DNA from: Rhodococcus erythropolis NBRC 15567
Lineage (GTDB): Bacteria; Actinomycetota; Actinomycetes; Mycobacteriales; Mycobacteriaceae
DNA length: 64,000 nt
Direction: 5' to 3'
NCBI RefSeq assembly: GCF_001552595.1
Contig: NZ_BCRM01000002.1
Location: forward strand, 124,001 to 188,000
Under the pieces are notes generated by a model that worked only from the letters and a program-made list of their open reading frames with translations, was not told the origin of the DNA and did not search any database. Of the stretch, positions 42,982-53,222 are shown in pieces (the stretch's first letter is position 1; each line of letters begins with the position of its first letter). The position numbers and the translations under genes were made by a program.

Positions 42982-44188
42982 CGTCGCTGTGAGGTGCCGG
43001 CCGGGCGCGGTCGGCACTTCGCACTGCGGCGACGGACACCGCCAAGGCCGTCGTCGACGCAACCACCACGGCGACGCCGATCAACTCTCCCGGCGTCTTC
43101 GCCCACACCAGCATGACCGTCGCCTCCACAACCAGTCCCGCCCACGCAAGAAGGGCCACTCGCGTGCGTTCTGACGCGATTGCGGACAGCAAGGCACCCT
43201 GGAGTACCGCCAGCGCTGCACCGTGCAGGGCGAAGGCCCACAGCATCGGAGCCACGGCGGCGTACGCGTCGCCCACGAGCATCGGCACCAGCGGGCCGGC
43301 AACCGCCGCCCCCAGAACCAACACGGCGCCGATACCGACGAGCACCGCCAACGCCGAGCGAACCGCTTGCGCCGAGTGCGCCGGATTCGCCATCTTCGGG
43401 TACAGCACGACGCCCACTGCCTGTGGCAGCCAGAACGCCACCTTCGTCGCGACGGCGCCGAGTGCGTAGACACCGGCGTCGTACTCACTGAGGACGACGC
43501 GGACGATCAGCAGGTCCAGCGAAGACAACGCGATCAGCGCGAGCTGGACCTGTGACGCCGCGAGCACGGAGACGACGCCGATACGCACCGCACGGTCCTC
43601 GCTCACCGAGACGGTTCGGTCGACCACTCGAACTATCGCCACCAGCAACGCAGTTCCGGCCGCGCCCGCGACCAATGCCGCGCCTGCCCCGCCACCGAAA
43701 GCCAGAACGATCACTGCCGGAAGGACTTTCATCACCCCGGCTCCGGCCAGCACGGCGCTGAGAGTGCCGAATCGACCGTGACCCTGCAACAACCCCTGCT
43801 CCGTTGCCAGTAGAACCAACATGGGCGCGGTCACCAATGCCGAGAACGACGCCACGATTCCGGTGTCGAGCAGCCACGCCATCGCCGGAGCGAGCGCAAC
43901 CGCGAGGACGGCGACGATCGCGGTGCATCGATACCCCAACGACCGCAACGCATCTGTGCTCTTGCCACGCACCGCCTCGCGGGCGACCACCGTCTGCAAC
44001 GCCAAAGCCGGAACTGCAAGTACCAACTGGGCGGCAAGCAGACTCGCGAACTCTCCGTAGCCGACCGGACCCAACCATCGGCTGGCCAACCATGCCAACA
44101 GGTACGACGCGACATTGGCCGTCATCGATCCCACCAAAACCATGCCGACCCCGGCCGCGGCGGCGCGATCGAGTGGTTGGCGAGGCAT
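42962..44188 (-). CDS. Polysaccharide flippase-like membrane protein (MOP/Wzx type)
   Basis: A 408-residue protein with about 12 membrane helices, including GVGMVLVGSMTANVASYLLAW, then RWLGPVGYGEFASLLAAQLV and QVQLALIALSSLDLLIVRVVL. These are the Wzx/MATE-like pattern used to flip undecaprenyl- or decaprenyl-linked glycans. The start is ATG 44188; upstream in-frame codons overlap the divergent gene. It is adjacent to a large membrane protein, a GT4 glycosyltransferase and a methyltransferase, which fits an envelope polysaccharide pathway. Confidence 0.85.
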   Translation of the reverse strand: MPRQPLDRAAAAGVGMVLVGSMTANVASYLLAWLASRWLGPVGYGEFASLLAAQLVLAVPALALQTVVAREAVRGKSTDALRSLGYRCTAIVAVLAVALAPAMAWLLDTGIVASFSALVTAPMLVLLATEQGLLQGHGRFGTLSAVLAGAGVMKVLPAVIVLAFGGGAGAALVAGAAGTALLVAIVRVVDRTVSVSEDRAVRIGVVSVLAASQVQLALIALSSLDLLIVRVVLSEYDAGVYALGAVATKVAFWLPQAVGVVLYPKMANPAHSAQAVRSALAVLVGIGAVLVLGAAVAGPLVPMLVGDAYAAVAPMLWAFALHGAALAVLQGALLSAIASERTRVALLAWAGLVVEATVMLVWAKTPGELIGVAVVVASTTALAVSVAAVRSADRARPAPHSDVSSPDA

Positions 44189-44221
44189 GGCAGTAATGAT
44201 GCACCACGTATCGTGCGCGTC

Positions 44222-45961
44222 ATGACAGTGCAAGCCGGATACCGCCGTTACCTGCCTGCGGCGTACAGCCTGGCGCTGGCACTGTTGATCCTCGGACCGC
44301 TGCTCGGCCCCGGCTACCTCCTGCTGCGCGACGCCGTCAGCACGCCGCGCTCGTACCTGACCGACTCCGCCCTCGGACTCACCGACGCCGCAGCCCGCGC
44401 CGTTCCCCAGGACGCGCTGATCGCAGCGTTGAGCACCGTGATCGACGGCGGACTGGTGGTCAAGTTCATCCTGCTGGTGGCGCTCTGGCTCGCCGGTTGG
44501 GGTGCGGCGCGCATGGTCGCCGTCCTGCTGCCGACGGCCGGTCTCGGTCCACAACTGGTCGCGTCGACGGTGATGCTCTGGAACCCCTACGTGGCCGAGC
44601 GCCTGTTGCAAGGACATTGGAGCCTGCTGACCGGATATGCCGCACTGCCGTGGATCGTGGGTGCCGGAATCGGAGTTCGCCGAGCCACGCCCGGGTCCTG
44701 GTGGGCGTTGGCCGCGTCACTGGCATTCGCGGGCCTGACACCTACCGGCGCTCTACTCGCTCTGACGGCCGCGCTGGTGGTGGTAGCCACCCCCGGAGGC
44801 CGAACCTCGGCCATGCGGCGTGTCTGCGGCGCTTTCGGGCTGTTCCTCGTCGCCGCCTCGCCGTGGTTGGTCGCCACCTTCGTATCCGGAGCAGCAGGCG
44901 ACGGTTCCGATCCGGCGGGAGTCGCCGCCTTTGCCGCCCGAGCAGAACCCGGACTCGCGACGCTCGGCAGCCTCGCCGGGCTCGGCGGTATCTGGAACTC
45001 GGCAGCGGTACCATCCACGCGCACAACACTCTTCGCGTTGGTCGAAACAGTTCTTCTGCTTGTCGTGGTGTTTGCCGGTGTGCCCGCTCTATGGCGCCGA
45101 CGCCGGAACCCCGTTGTCAGTGGACTCGGCGCGCTGGCCCTGTTCGCGGTGCTCGCTCCGACCCTGGGCGCTACTCCGTGGGGGCTCGACGTCGGCCGAT
45201 GGTCGGTCGAGGTGTTCACCGGCGCCGGTCTACTGCGTGACGCCCAGAAGTGGGTCGCGCTGGCCGTACCGTTCTACGCACTCGCTGCCGCCGCCGCGGT
45301 GATGTGGGCGGGCAATCGGTTCTCCCTTCCCCGCCCGACATTCTCGATCGCCGCCGTCGTGGTGACGATCGTGGCACTACCGGATCTGGTGTGGGGTGTC
45401 GGCGGCGCGTTGAAACCCGTGCACTATCCCGGGTCCTGGACCGTGGTGGCCGAGCAACTACGAGACGAAACCGGTGACGTTGCAGTGCTTCCCGCTGGGA
45501 TGTTCCGCGCCTTCCCCTACAGCGGTGATGCGCCGGTACTCGATCCAGCACCACGCTTCCTACCCCTCGACGTGCTGCAGACCGGCCAACTGGTGGTTGC
45601 CGGTGGTGCTGTCGGCGGTGAAGGAACCCGTGCCACCCAGGTCGAGGATGTGCTGCTTGCCGGCGGGAGTCCTACGCAGTTGGCCGATCTCGGAGTCGGA
45701 TGGGTACTGATCGAGCGTGAGACACCAGGCCAGCTCGGCAAGGCGGCAGCGACACTCGACGGGTTGGAACAGGTCTTTGCCGACAACGATCTCGAGCTCT
45801 ACCGGGTACCGGGAGATGTTGCCGCGCAGGAAGCGTCGACCGGTGCCCGAACGGCCGTCATAGTTGCGCATCTCGCCTGGATACTGATGGGCGTGATCGC
45901 GCTGATCTCAGTCGGACTGAACCAGAACCGAATTCGACTCGCGAGGCGCGGCCAGTCCTGA
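44222..45961 (+). CDS. Large polytopic membrane protein (Rv0226c-like)
   Basis: A 579-residue membrane protein with about 12 helices and a C-terminal extracytoplasmic part (residues about 395-550) that is rich in loops and ends with a final helix (AHLAWILMGVIALISVGL). The layout, with the ALGLTDAAARAVPQDALI first loop, resembles GT-C-like or O-antigen-ligase-like membrane enzymes, but I see no defining catalytic motif. By size and neighbours it corresponds to Rv0226c. The start is ATG 44222, only 33 bases from the divergent flippase. It overlaps the GT4 gene by 54 bases in convergent orientation. Confidence 0.82.
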   Translation: MTVQAGYRRYLPAAYSLALALLILGPLLGPGYLLLRDAVSTPRSYLTDSALGLTDAAARAVPQDALIAALSTVIDGGLVVKFILLVALWLAGWGAARMVAVLLPTAGLGPQLVASTVMLWNPYVAERLLQGHWSLLTGYAALPWIVGAGIGVRRATPGSWWALAASLAFAGLTPTGALLALTAALVVVATPGGRTSAMRRVCGAFGLFLVAASPWLVATFVSGAAGDGSDPAGVAAFAARAEPGLATLGSLAGLGGIWNSAAVPSTRTTLFALVETVLLLVVVFAGVPALWRRRRNPVVSGLGALALFAVLAPTLGATPWGLDVGRWSVEVFTGAGLLRDAQKWVALAVPFYALAAAAAVMWAGNRFSLPRPTFSIAAVVVTIVALPDLVWGVGGALKPVHYPGSWTVVAEQLRDETGDVAVLPAGMFRAFPYSGDAPVLDPAPRFLPLDVLQTGQLVVAGGAVGGEGTRATQVEDVLLAGGSPTQLADLGVGWVLIERETPGQLGKAAATLDGLEQVFADNDLELYRVPGDVAAQEASTGARTAVIVAHLAWILMGVIALISVGLNQNRIRLARRGQS

Positions 45962-47122
45962 GACCCACCGACCGTCCTTGTGCGCGGTCAGCACCTCGAG
46001 CACTCCGGTGCCGGTCTGCTCCCAGGAGAACTCGCCCGACCACACCCGAGCTTTCTCACCGAGCACCGTGCGGAGTTCGTGGTCGCGGAGCAGGGTGCCT
46101 GCCGCCTGCGTCAGATCAGCGATGTCGCCGTCGCCGGCGTGCTCACCGCCGACCAACAGCCCGGTCACTCCGTCGACGATCGAATCGGTCAAGCCCTTGG
46201 AACTGCGGTAACCGATCGTCGGAACACCGTGCTGCGCAGCCTCGATGACCGCCAGGCCCCACCCTTCCTTCCGCGAAGGCATGAGGTGAATCCACGACTG
46301 CGCAAGGAGTTCATGTTTACGAGCCTCGTCGACGTGACCGTAGAACGAGACGGCGTCACCGATTCCCAACTCGGCGGCGCGATCTCGCAGGTTCTGCTCC
46401 CACCAACCACCACCGATGACGTCGAGATGGATGTCCGGAAGCGTCGGACGCAGGGCTGCGACGGCCTCGAGTGCGTCCTCGATCTGCTTGTGCGGCACCA
46501 GTCGTGAGAGAACCGAGATGGTGGGACGCTCGGCCCTGGTGATCGATCCACCCGCGTCGACGCCGACGGGGAGCCGATCGGCACCGTTGCGCACCACGGC
46601 AATTCGTTCGCGCTCGACACCGAGGTCCACCAATTCTTCGGCCGAAGGAAGCGACACCGTCAGATACTGACTACGTCGATGGGTGCGCGGTGACAATCGC
46701 GATTCGACCCACCAGCCGATCCGGCCGACGAGCTTGCCTGCCACCGGCCATTGTTCACGATGGCAGTGATGGACCAGAAGCGTGACCGGCGCACCCGCCA
46801 CGGTCTTCGAGAAGAAGGGGATGCCGTTCTGGGTGTCGATCACCGCGTCGGGGCGAATGCCCTTGAGCGATCCGAAACCCAGACGTCCGGCGGCAATGGC
46901 GGCCAGAGCGCGGGGGTACACGCTGAAACGTCCACCGGCCCGGCTGATCGTGATGCCGTCTCGAACCTCCGACGCGGGCGCCCCGGGATACGACGCCGTC
47001 CGCAGCGTCACCTTGATACCGCGCTCGGCCAACTGGGATCCGACCTGCTCGAGGTAACGCTCGCTTCCACCGCCCTGGGGATGCCCGGTATCGCGCCAGC
47101 AGAGCAACAGAACCTCGCGCAC
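45908..47122 (-). CDS. GT4-family glycosyltransferase
   Basis: A 404-residue GT-B enzyme. The N-terminal domain starts REVLLLCWRDTGHPQGGGSERYL with the glycine-rich donor loop, and the C-terminal domain shows SVLSRLVPHKQIEDALEA, then MPSRKEGWGLAVIEAAQHGVP, the EX7E donor-site motif. It transfers a sugar, often mannose or glucose, from a GDP- or UDP-sugar. It corresponds to Rv0225 by place. The gene overlaps the membrane-protein gene by 54 bases at the 3' ends. The lack of membrane helices suggests a cytoplasmic or peripheral enzyme. Confidence 0.92.
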   Translation of the reverse strand: MREVLLLCWRDTGHPQGGGSERYLEQVGSQLAERGIKVTLRTASYPGAPASEVRDGITISRAGGRFSVYPRALAAIAAGRLGFGSLKGIRPDAVIDTQNGIPFFSKTVAGAPVTLLVHHCHREQWPVAGKLVGRIGWWVESRLSPRTHRRSQYLTVSLPSAEELVDLGVERERIAVVRNGADRLPVGVDAGGSITRAERPTISVLSRLVPHKQIEDALEAVAALRPTLPDIHLDVIGGGWWEQNLRDRAAELGIGDAVSFYGHVDEARKHELLAQSWIHLMPSRKEGWGLAVIEAAQHGVPTIGYRSSKGLTDSIVDGVTGLLVGGEHAGDGDIADLTQAAGTLLRDHELRTVLGEKARVWSGEFSWEQTGTGVLEVLTAHKDGRWVSGLAAPRESNSVLVQSD

Positions 47123-47295
47123 GTGCGTTACTCCCTGAGTTGGTCGGTGGCCACCCCGGTTCGGGCGATCCTGCGGGATGCCCCGCCTGACCGGCCGGTA
47201 ACCCTGCCGAACACCCTAACTGTTCGAGCGTCCGTATTGCCGCGCTCCTGACGGTGTTCGTGGACCGTGCGACCCAGTGGCTAAAGTTGCTACCC

Positions 47296-48066
47296 GTGAC
47301 CAAGCCCGCAGTGACCCGCATTTTCGGCCGACGGGCAACCCTGAAACGCTCGTTCGGCCTGCTCAGCGACTTCCGCCACGAGCAGTCCGCGCCCGACATC
47401 TTCTACGGCGCGCTCGCGCGCGACTCCGTCGAATTGATCTCGGACCTGCACGAAGGTCACACCGGACGATCCCTCGACGGTCTCACCGTCCTCGACGTCG
47501 GCGGCGGTCCGGGCTATTTCGCGGAGGTCTTCCAGGCCGCAGGTGCCCGCTACATTCCCGTCGAACCCGATCCGTCGGAGATGCACGCCGCGGGTCTGAC
47601 CGTGGGCGGCGCGGTGCGTGGATCCGGTTTGGCACTGCCGTTCCTGGACTCGTCCGTGGACATCTGCTTCTCCTCCAACGTGGCCGAACACGTCAGCGAG
47701 CCCTGGCTGATGGCCGAGGAAATGCTGCGCGTGACCAAGCCCGGCGGCTTGATGGTTCTCTCGTACACCCTGTGGTGGGGTCCGTTCGGCGGCCACGAAA
47801 CCGGACCGTGGCACGCGCTGGGGGGCGAGTACGCAGCCAAGCGGTACCTCCGCAAGACCGGACGCGAACCGAAGAACAGATTCGGGGTGTCGTTGTTCAA
47901 AGTCGGCGCCACCGACGGCCTACGCTGGGCCCGTGGAACCAGCCAGGGCACGTTGCTCGCCGCGATCCCGCGCTACCACCCGTCGTGGGCGTGGTGGATG
48001 GTCCGAGTCCCCGGTCTTCGGGAGTTCCTGGTGAGCAACCTCGTCGTGGTTCTCGAAAAGCGATAG
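47296..48066 (+). CDS. Class I SAM-dependent methyltransferase (Rv0224c-like)
   Basis: A 256-residue methyltransferase. Motif I is VLDVGGGPGYFAEVF, followed by PVEPDPSEMHAAG, the ALPFLDSSVDICFSSNVAEH segment and the motif VTKPGGLMVLSYT. I start it at GTG 47296 (VTKPAVTRIFGRRATLKR), where mycobacterial homologues start; an in-frame GTG at 47254 would add 14 residues. The ROK kinase follows after four bases, so they form an operon. A glycan or lipoglycan sugar is the likely methyl acceptor given the neighbours. Confidence 0.88.
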   Translation: MTKPAVTRIFGRRATLKRSFGLLSDFRHEQSAPDIFYGALARDSVELISDLHEGHTGRSLDGLTVLDVGGGPGYFAEVFQAAGARYIPVEPDPSEMHAAGLTVGGAVRGSGLALPFLDSSVDICFSSNVAEHVSEPWLMAEEMLRVTKPGGLMVLSYTLWWGPFGGHETGPWHALGGEYAAKRYLRKTGREPKNRFGVSLFKVGATDGLRWARGTSQGTLLAAIPRYHPSWAWWMVRVPGLREFLVSNLVVVLEKR

Positions 48067-48070
48067 CGAC

Positions 48071-48958
48071 ATGCGCCTCGCACTCGACATCGGTGGCACC
48101 AAGATGGCGGCCGGCGTCGTGTCCGAGGACGGCCGCGTTCCCGTGTTCGACAGTGTGCCGACGCCGCAGACCGACCCGTGGGGAGCGTGTGCGGCGCTGC
48201 TCGAACGAGTCGCAGACGGCCGCGACGTCGACGGTGTGGGCATCGCTTGCGCCGGGCCGGTGGACACCGTCGCCGGCGTCGTCGCCCCCATCAACATCAC
48301 CGAGTGGGCACAGGGATTCGAGCTGGTAGCGGGCGTCCGCAGCGTCTTTCCCGATGCCGGAACCGCCCTCGCCATGGACGGAGCCGCAGCGGCATTGGCG
48401 GAGTTCCACCACGGCGCCGGACGCGAAACCCCGGACCTCCTGAGCCTGGTCGTCTCGACGGGAATCGGCGGAGGAATCGTTCTCGGCGGTGAGATTGCTC
48501 GGGGTCGCACGGGGAACGCCGGTCACATCGGCCACCTCGTCGTTCCAGGATCTTCCGAACCGTGCAGCTGCGGGGGCGTCGGCTGCCTCGAGACGGTGGC
48601 CAGTGGACCGTCCGCGGTGCGATGGGCTCGTAGCCAGGGCTGGTCGGGAAACACCGGCCGTGAACTAGCCGAGGGTGCACGCAGCGGCGACGCGATCGCC
48701 GTGGACGCGCTTCACCGCGCAGGCACGGCGCTCGGTGGTGCCATCGCCTCGGCGGCTGCCCTCCTGGACGTGGACCTCGCGGTGATCGGTGGCGGTTTCG
48801 CCCAGTCGGGTGCACCGCTGTGGGAACCGATGCTCGACGCGGCTGCCCGACATGCCCGTTTGTCGTTCATCGCCGGGCTCCGGATCGTTCCCGCCGAGCT
48901 GGGTGGCGCCGGAACTCTGACCGGTGCGGGCTTGCTCGCGCTCACCGCCGTTATCTGA
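48071..48958 (+). CDS. ROK-family sugar kinase
   Basis: A 295-residue ROK protein. It has the phosphate loop LALDIGGTKMAAG, the STGIGGGIVLGG phosphate-2 site, GHIGHLVV with the zinc histidine, and the zinc-binding CSCGGVGCLE motif. There is no N-terminal HTH, so it is a kinase (glucokinase or N-acetylmannosamine kinase-like) and not a repressor. It is in an operon with the upstream methyltransferase. The phosphorylated sugar is unknown. Confidence 0.9.
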   Translation: MRLALDIGGTKMAAGVVSEDGRVPVFDSVPTPQTDPWGACAALLERVADGRDVDGVGIACAGPVDTVAGVVAPINITEWAQGFELVAGVRSVFPDAGTALAMDGAAAALAEFHHGAGRETPDLLSLVVSTGIGGGIVLGGEIARGRTGNAGHIGHLVVPGSSEPCSCGGVGCLETVASGPSAVRWARSQGWSGNTGRELAEGARSGDAIAVDALHRAGTALGGAIASAAALLDVDLAVIGGGFAQSGAPLWEPMLDAAARHARLSFIAGLRIVPAELGGAGTLTGAGLLALTAVI

Positions 48959-49097
48959 CACGCGTTCTTCCCCGATAAATCCGCAGGGAGTCCCACTAAA
49001 CGGGTGCCACCTGTTCCCAATTTCTGTAACGTGTTTTAGTGTTCTGACTCACACCGTTACGGGCATTGCACGTGACGCCTACGGGAAGGAGGTGACC

Positions 49098-50285
49098 GTG
49101 AGCCCAGACGCTTCCTCATCTGACGTTGCCTCGACTGCTTCTTCGACCGATGAAACCGAGCATCACGCCCAGGTCGCCCGACCGAGCGATTCCCTCCGCG
49201 ACACCGAAGACCTCCGTGAGCGCCTGGAACGGTGGATGGCCGGCAAGGTGCCGAGCGGATCCACTGTGACCGTCGCCGACGTCACCTTGCCCGCAGCCAA
49301 CGGCATGTCCAGCGAAACCATCCTCTTCGACGCCACCTGGGACGGCGATCATCATCCCTTGGTCGCTCGGGTGGCACCGACGGAATCGACCATGCCGGTG
49401 TTTCCGACCTACGACCTCGAATCCCAGTTCCGCACCATGGCTCAGGTGCGCGAGCACTCGGCGGTGCCCGTACCCGCGGTGTACTGGTCAGAATCCGACC
49501 CGGACGCGCTGGGTGCGCCGTTCTTCGTGATGGAACGAATCTCCGGCGACGTGCCGCCAGACGTCATGCCGTACAACTTCGGATCGTGGGTCACCGAAGC
49601 GTCCCCCGACCAGCGAAAAACCCTCCAGCGCAGCTCGGTCGACGTCCTGGCTCAATTGCACGCCATCGACAAGCCGTGCGAGCGTTTCGACTTCCTCCGA
49701 CTCCCGAATTCGGGAACGACTGCACGAGACGCATTCACGGCGCACATCGCCGAGCAGCGCGCGTACTACGAGTGGGTGGTCTCCGACGGCATCAGATCAC
49801 CGCTCATCGAACGTGCCCTCGACTGGATCGAGGAGAACAATCCCGCGGACGATTCTCCGGCGGTGCTCTGTTGGGGCGACTCGCGCATCGGCAACGTCAT
49901 GTACCAGGACTTCGCGCCGGTAGCCGTACTCGACTGGGAAATGGCAACTCTCGGCCCGCGAGAGATGGATCTGGGCTGGATGGCATTCCTGCACAGGTTC
50001 TTCGAGGACATCGCCGGGTTGGCGAACCTACCCGGCCTTCCCGACTTCCTTCGACTGCCGGATCTCGCGCACACCTACGCCGAGATCACCGGCCACACCC
50101 CACACGATCTGGAGTTCTACGTTACCTATGCCGCACTGCGTCAGGCGGTCATCATGTGGCGAATCCAGGCCCGCGCCATAGCTTTCGGCCAGTCGCAGCG
50201 ACCCGAAGACCCCGACGACATGATCATGCACCGCGCTTCGCTCGCCGCGATGCTCGACGGTACCTACTGGGAGAGGTTGGCCTGA
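49098..50285 (+). CDS. APH-like phosphotransferase
   Basis: A 395-residue protein kinase-like enzyme. The catalytic loop is CWGDSRIGNVMY (a WGD variant of HGD), followed by the metal-binding VLDWEMA. An N-terminal lobe (VADVTLPAANGMSSETILF) and FFVMERISGDVPP hinge are visible. The group is usually annotated as aminoglycoside phosphotransferase or as ACAD10-like; in lipid and steroid catabolic clusters it probably phosphorylates a hydroxylated substrate. The start is GTG 49098, fixed by AAGGAGGTGA, an almost perfect ribosome site. It is the first gene of a three-gene operon. Confidence 0.88.
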   Translation: MSPDASSSDVASTASSTDETEHHAQVARPSDSLRDTEDLRERLERWMAGKVPSGSTVTVADVTLPAANGMSSETILFDATWDGDHHPLVARVAPTESTMPVFPTYDLESQFRTMAQVREHSAVPVPAVYWSESDPDALGAPFFVMERISGDVPPDVMPYNFGSWVTEASPDQRKTLQRSSVDVLAQLHAIDKPCERFDFLRLPNSGTTARDAFTAHIAEQRAYYEWVVSDGIRSPLIERALDWIEENNPADDSPAVLCWGDSRIGNVMYQDFAPVAVLDWEMATLGPREMDLGWMAFLHRFFEDIAGLANLPGLPDFLRLPDLAHTYAEITGHTPHDLEFYVTYAALRQAVIMWRIQARAIAFGQSQRPEDPDDMIMHRASLAAMLDGTYWERLA

Positions 50286-50286
50286 C

Positions 50287-51456
50287 ATGCTCTCACCGAT
50301 GGACGACTATCCCGTTCACCAGATCGCCGAACCGATCCGTCACGTAGCCACCTCGGATCGAAACTTCTACGACCGCTACTACTTCAATTGCTACCCCACC
50401 GAATCCCCCGACGTGTTCCTCATCGTCGGACTCGGCCAGTACCCCAACCTCGGCGTCATGGACGCATTCGCTGTCCTTCGCCGCGGTGACGACCACATCG
50501 TTGCTCGCATGTCGAAGGCGCTGGGTGCCGACCGTACCGACACCACCGTCGGACCTCTGCGCATCGAAGTGCTCGAAGGGCTGCAGAAGCTCCGCGTCGT
50601 ACTCGAACCGGGCAGCGAATACGATCTCTCCTTCGACATCACCTTCGATGCCACCATCCCCGCGGCGCTCGAGCCCAAGCACTTTCGCCGTCAACTCGAA
50701 CGAGTCACGTTCGACACCTCACGCTTCCTGCAGACCGGCACGTGGACCGGATCGCTCACCGTCGACGGGGAGGACTTCGCGATCGACCCGAAGACGTGGC
50801 GAGGTAATCGCGACCGCTCGTGGGGTGTGCGTCCGGTCGGTGAAGCCGAACCGCAAGGCAGACGCGCCGTCGACGGAATCCAGAACTTCTTCTGGATCTA
50901 CGCGGTCATGCAGTTCGACGAGTTCACGATCTCGGTGATCATGCAGGAAGACGAGCAGGGCAGGCGCATCGTCGAAGAAGCCATGCGAGTGTGGCCGGAC
51001 GAAGCCAGGGACAACGAATGGCTCGGCCGACCCGAACACGAGCTGACGTTTTGCCCCGACACCCGCGACGTCACCGGAGCGACCATCACCTTCCACCGGC
51101 CAGGCGGTGAAGTCCTCACCGTCACCTGCGAACTGTTGCTGGCCAACTACATCGGAATCGGCACCGGCTACGGGCTCGAACAGGACTGGCGTCACGGAAT
51201 GTGGCAGGGCGAACTCGTCGTACAAGGGCTCCGCCACAAGGTCCACGAGATCGAACCGTTCCAACGCATGTTCTCCCCCGTCGACAACCTCGCGTCCTTC
51301 ACGCTCACCGAAGGCACGAACACCAACACCGGCACCGGTCTTTTCGAGGTAGCCGCCATCGGACCGCACGAGAAATACGGATTCACCAGTTTCACCGACA
51401 CCGCACAGGCAGACGACGCGTATGCCCTCGCGGCGACCGACAACACCGAGGAATGA
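50287..51456 (+). CDS. Conserved protein of unknown function (DUF7064/7065-like)
   Basis: A 389-residue soluble beta-rich protein that begins one base after the kinase gene. Recognisable segments are NFYDRYYFNCYPTESPDVFL, GLGQYPNLGVMDAFAVLRRG, DRSWGVRP and YGLEQDWRHGMWQGE. Such proteins occur next to APH-like kinases and aldehyde dehydrogenases in actinobacterial lipid or terpenoid catabolic loci; the fold resembles tocopherol-cyclase/AttH-type lipocalin-like domains, which is an inference. No signal peptide is present. The start is ATG 50287, with GAGAGGTT upstream; ATG 50299 is another option. Confidence 0.78.
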   Translation: MLSPMDDYPVHQIAEPIRHVATSDRNFYDRYYFNCYPTESPDVFLIVGLGQYPNLGVMDAFAVLRRGDDHIVARMSKALGADRTDTTVGPLRIEVLEGLQKLRVVLEPGSEYDLSFDITFDATIPAALEPKHFRRQLERVTFDTSRFLQTGTWTGSLTVDGEDFAIDPKTWRGNRDRSWGVRPVGEAEPQGRRAVDGIQNFFWIYAVMQFDEFTISVIMQEDEQGRRIVEEAMRVWPDEARDNEWLGRPEHELTFCPDTRDVTGATITFHRPGGEVLTVTCELLLANYIGIGTGYGLEQDWRHGMWQGELVVQGLRHKVHEIEPFQRMFSPVDNLASFTLTEGTNTNTGTGLFEVAAIGPHEKYGFTSFTDTAQADDAYALAATDNTEE

Positions 51457-51460
51457 ATTG

Positions 51461-52906
<1,446 letters not shown>

Positions 52907-52913
52907 CCCACCC

Positions 52914-52999
52914 GGGAGTTGGCACCCTTTGCTGACAGTTGGCACCCGTTCCGACCTGCCGGAACGGGTGCCAGCCCCATGAAGTGGGTGCCAACTCCC
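52914..52999. repeat. Nested inverted repeats (cruciform) after the ALDH gene
   Basis: An outer pair, GGGAGTTGGCACCC (52914-52927) and GGGTGCCAACTCCC (52986-52999), is perfect, and an inner pair, TGGCACCCGTTCC (52940-52952) and GGAACGGGTGCCA (52961-52973), is also perfect. The unit AGTTGGCACCC occurs twice directly, so alternative pairings are possible. It may end the operon or be a REP-like element. Confidence 0.75.
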
Positions 53000-53064
53000 A
53001 GCGAATCCACAGATCCACCCGGTACCGTCGAAAACGAATCAGTCATCTCACAAAGGACATTCAT

Positions 53065-53169
53065 ATGCTCACCAACGCCATCAACGCTTTCCTCGCACTC
53101 TGGGGCAGCGCCTCCGTCGGCAGCAGTGGATACCAGATCCCGCCGGGAACCCTTCCCTTCGGCTCCTGA
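53065..53169 (+). CDS. Small peptide gene (34 aa)
   Basis: An ATG at 53065 follows a clear AAAGGACA ribosome site and encodes 34 residues: an amphipathic helix (MLTNAINAFLALWG), a serine-rich stretch (SASVGSSG) and YQIPPGTLPFGS. It has no cleavable signal peptide. A strong terminator follows 11 bases after the stop, and there is a separate upstream region, so it is a self-contained transcription unit. Short helix-plus-serine peptides in Corynebacteriales can be O-mycoloylated outer-membrane components; this is a hypothesis. Confidence 0.6.
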   Translation: MLTNAINAFLALWGSASVGSSGYQIPPGTLPFGS

Positions 53170-53180
53170 GACAGGACAAC

Positions 53181-53217
53181 AGAACCCGCTGAGCGCACTT
53201 CGCGCTCAGCGGGTTCT
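53181..53217. terminator. Bidirectional hairpin terminator
   Basis: The perfect 16-bp arms AGAACCCGCTGAGCGC (53181-53196) and its complement (53202-53217) with a 5-base loop, followed by CTGTTTC. It serves the 34-residue peptide gene and the convergent tetR gene. Confidence 0.85.
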
Positions 53218-53222
53218 CTGTT

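Noticed and set aside
49022..49062. Possible operator GTAACG...CGTTAC before the APH-like gene
   Set aside because: The arms are only six bases with a spacer of about 23 bases, so chance is likely.
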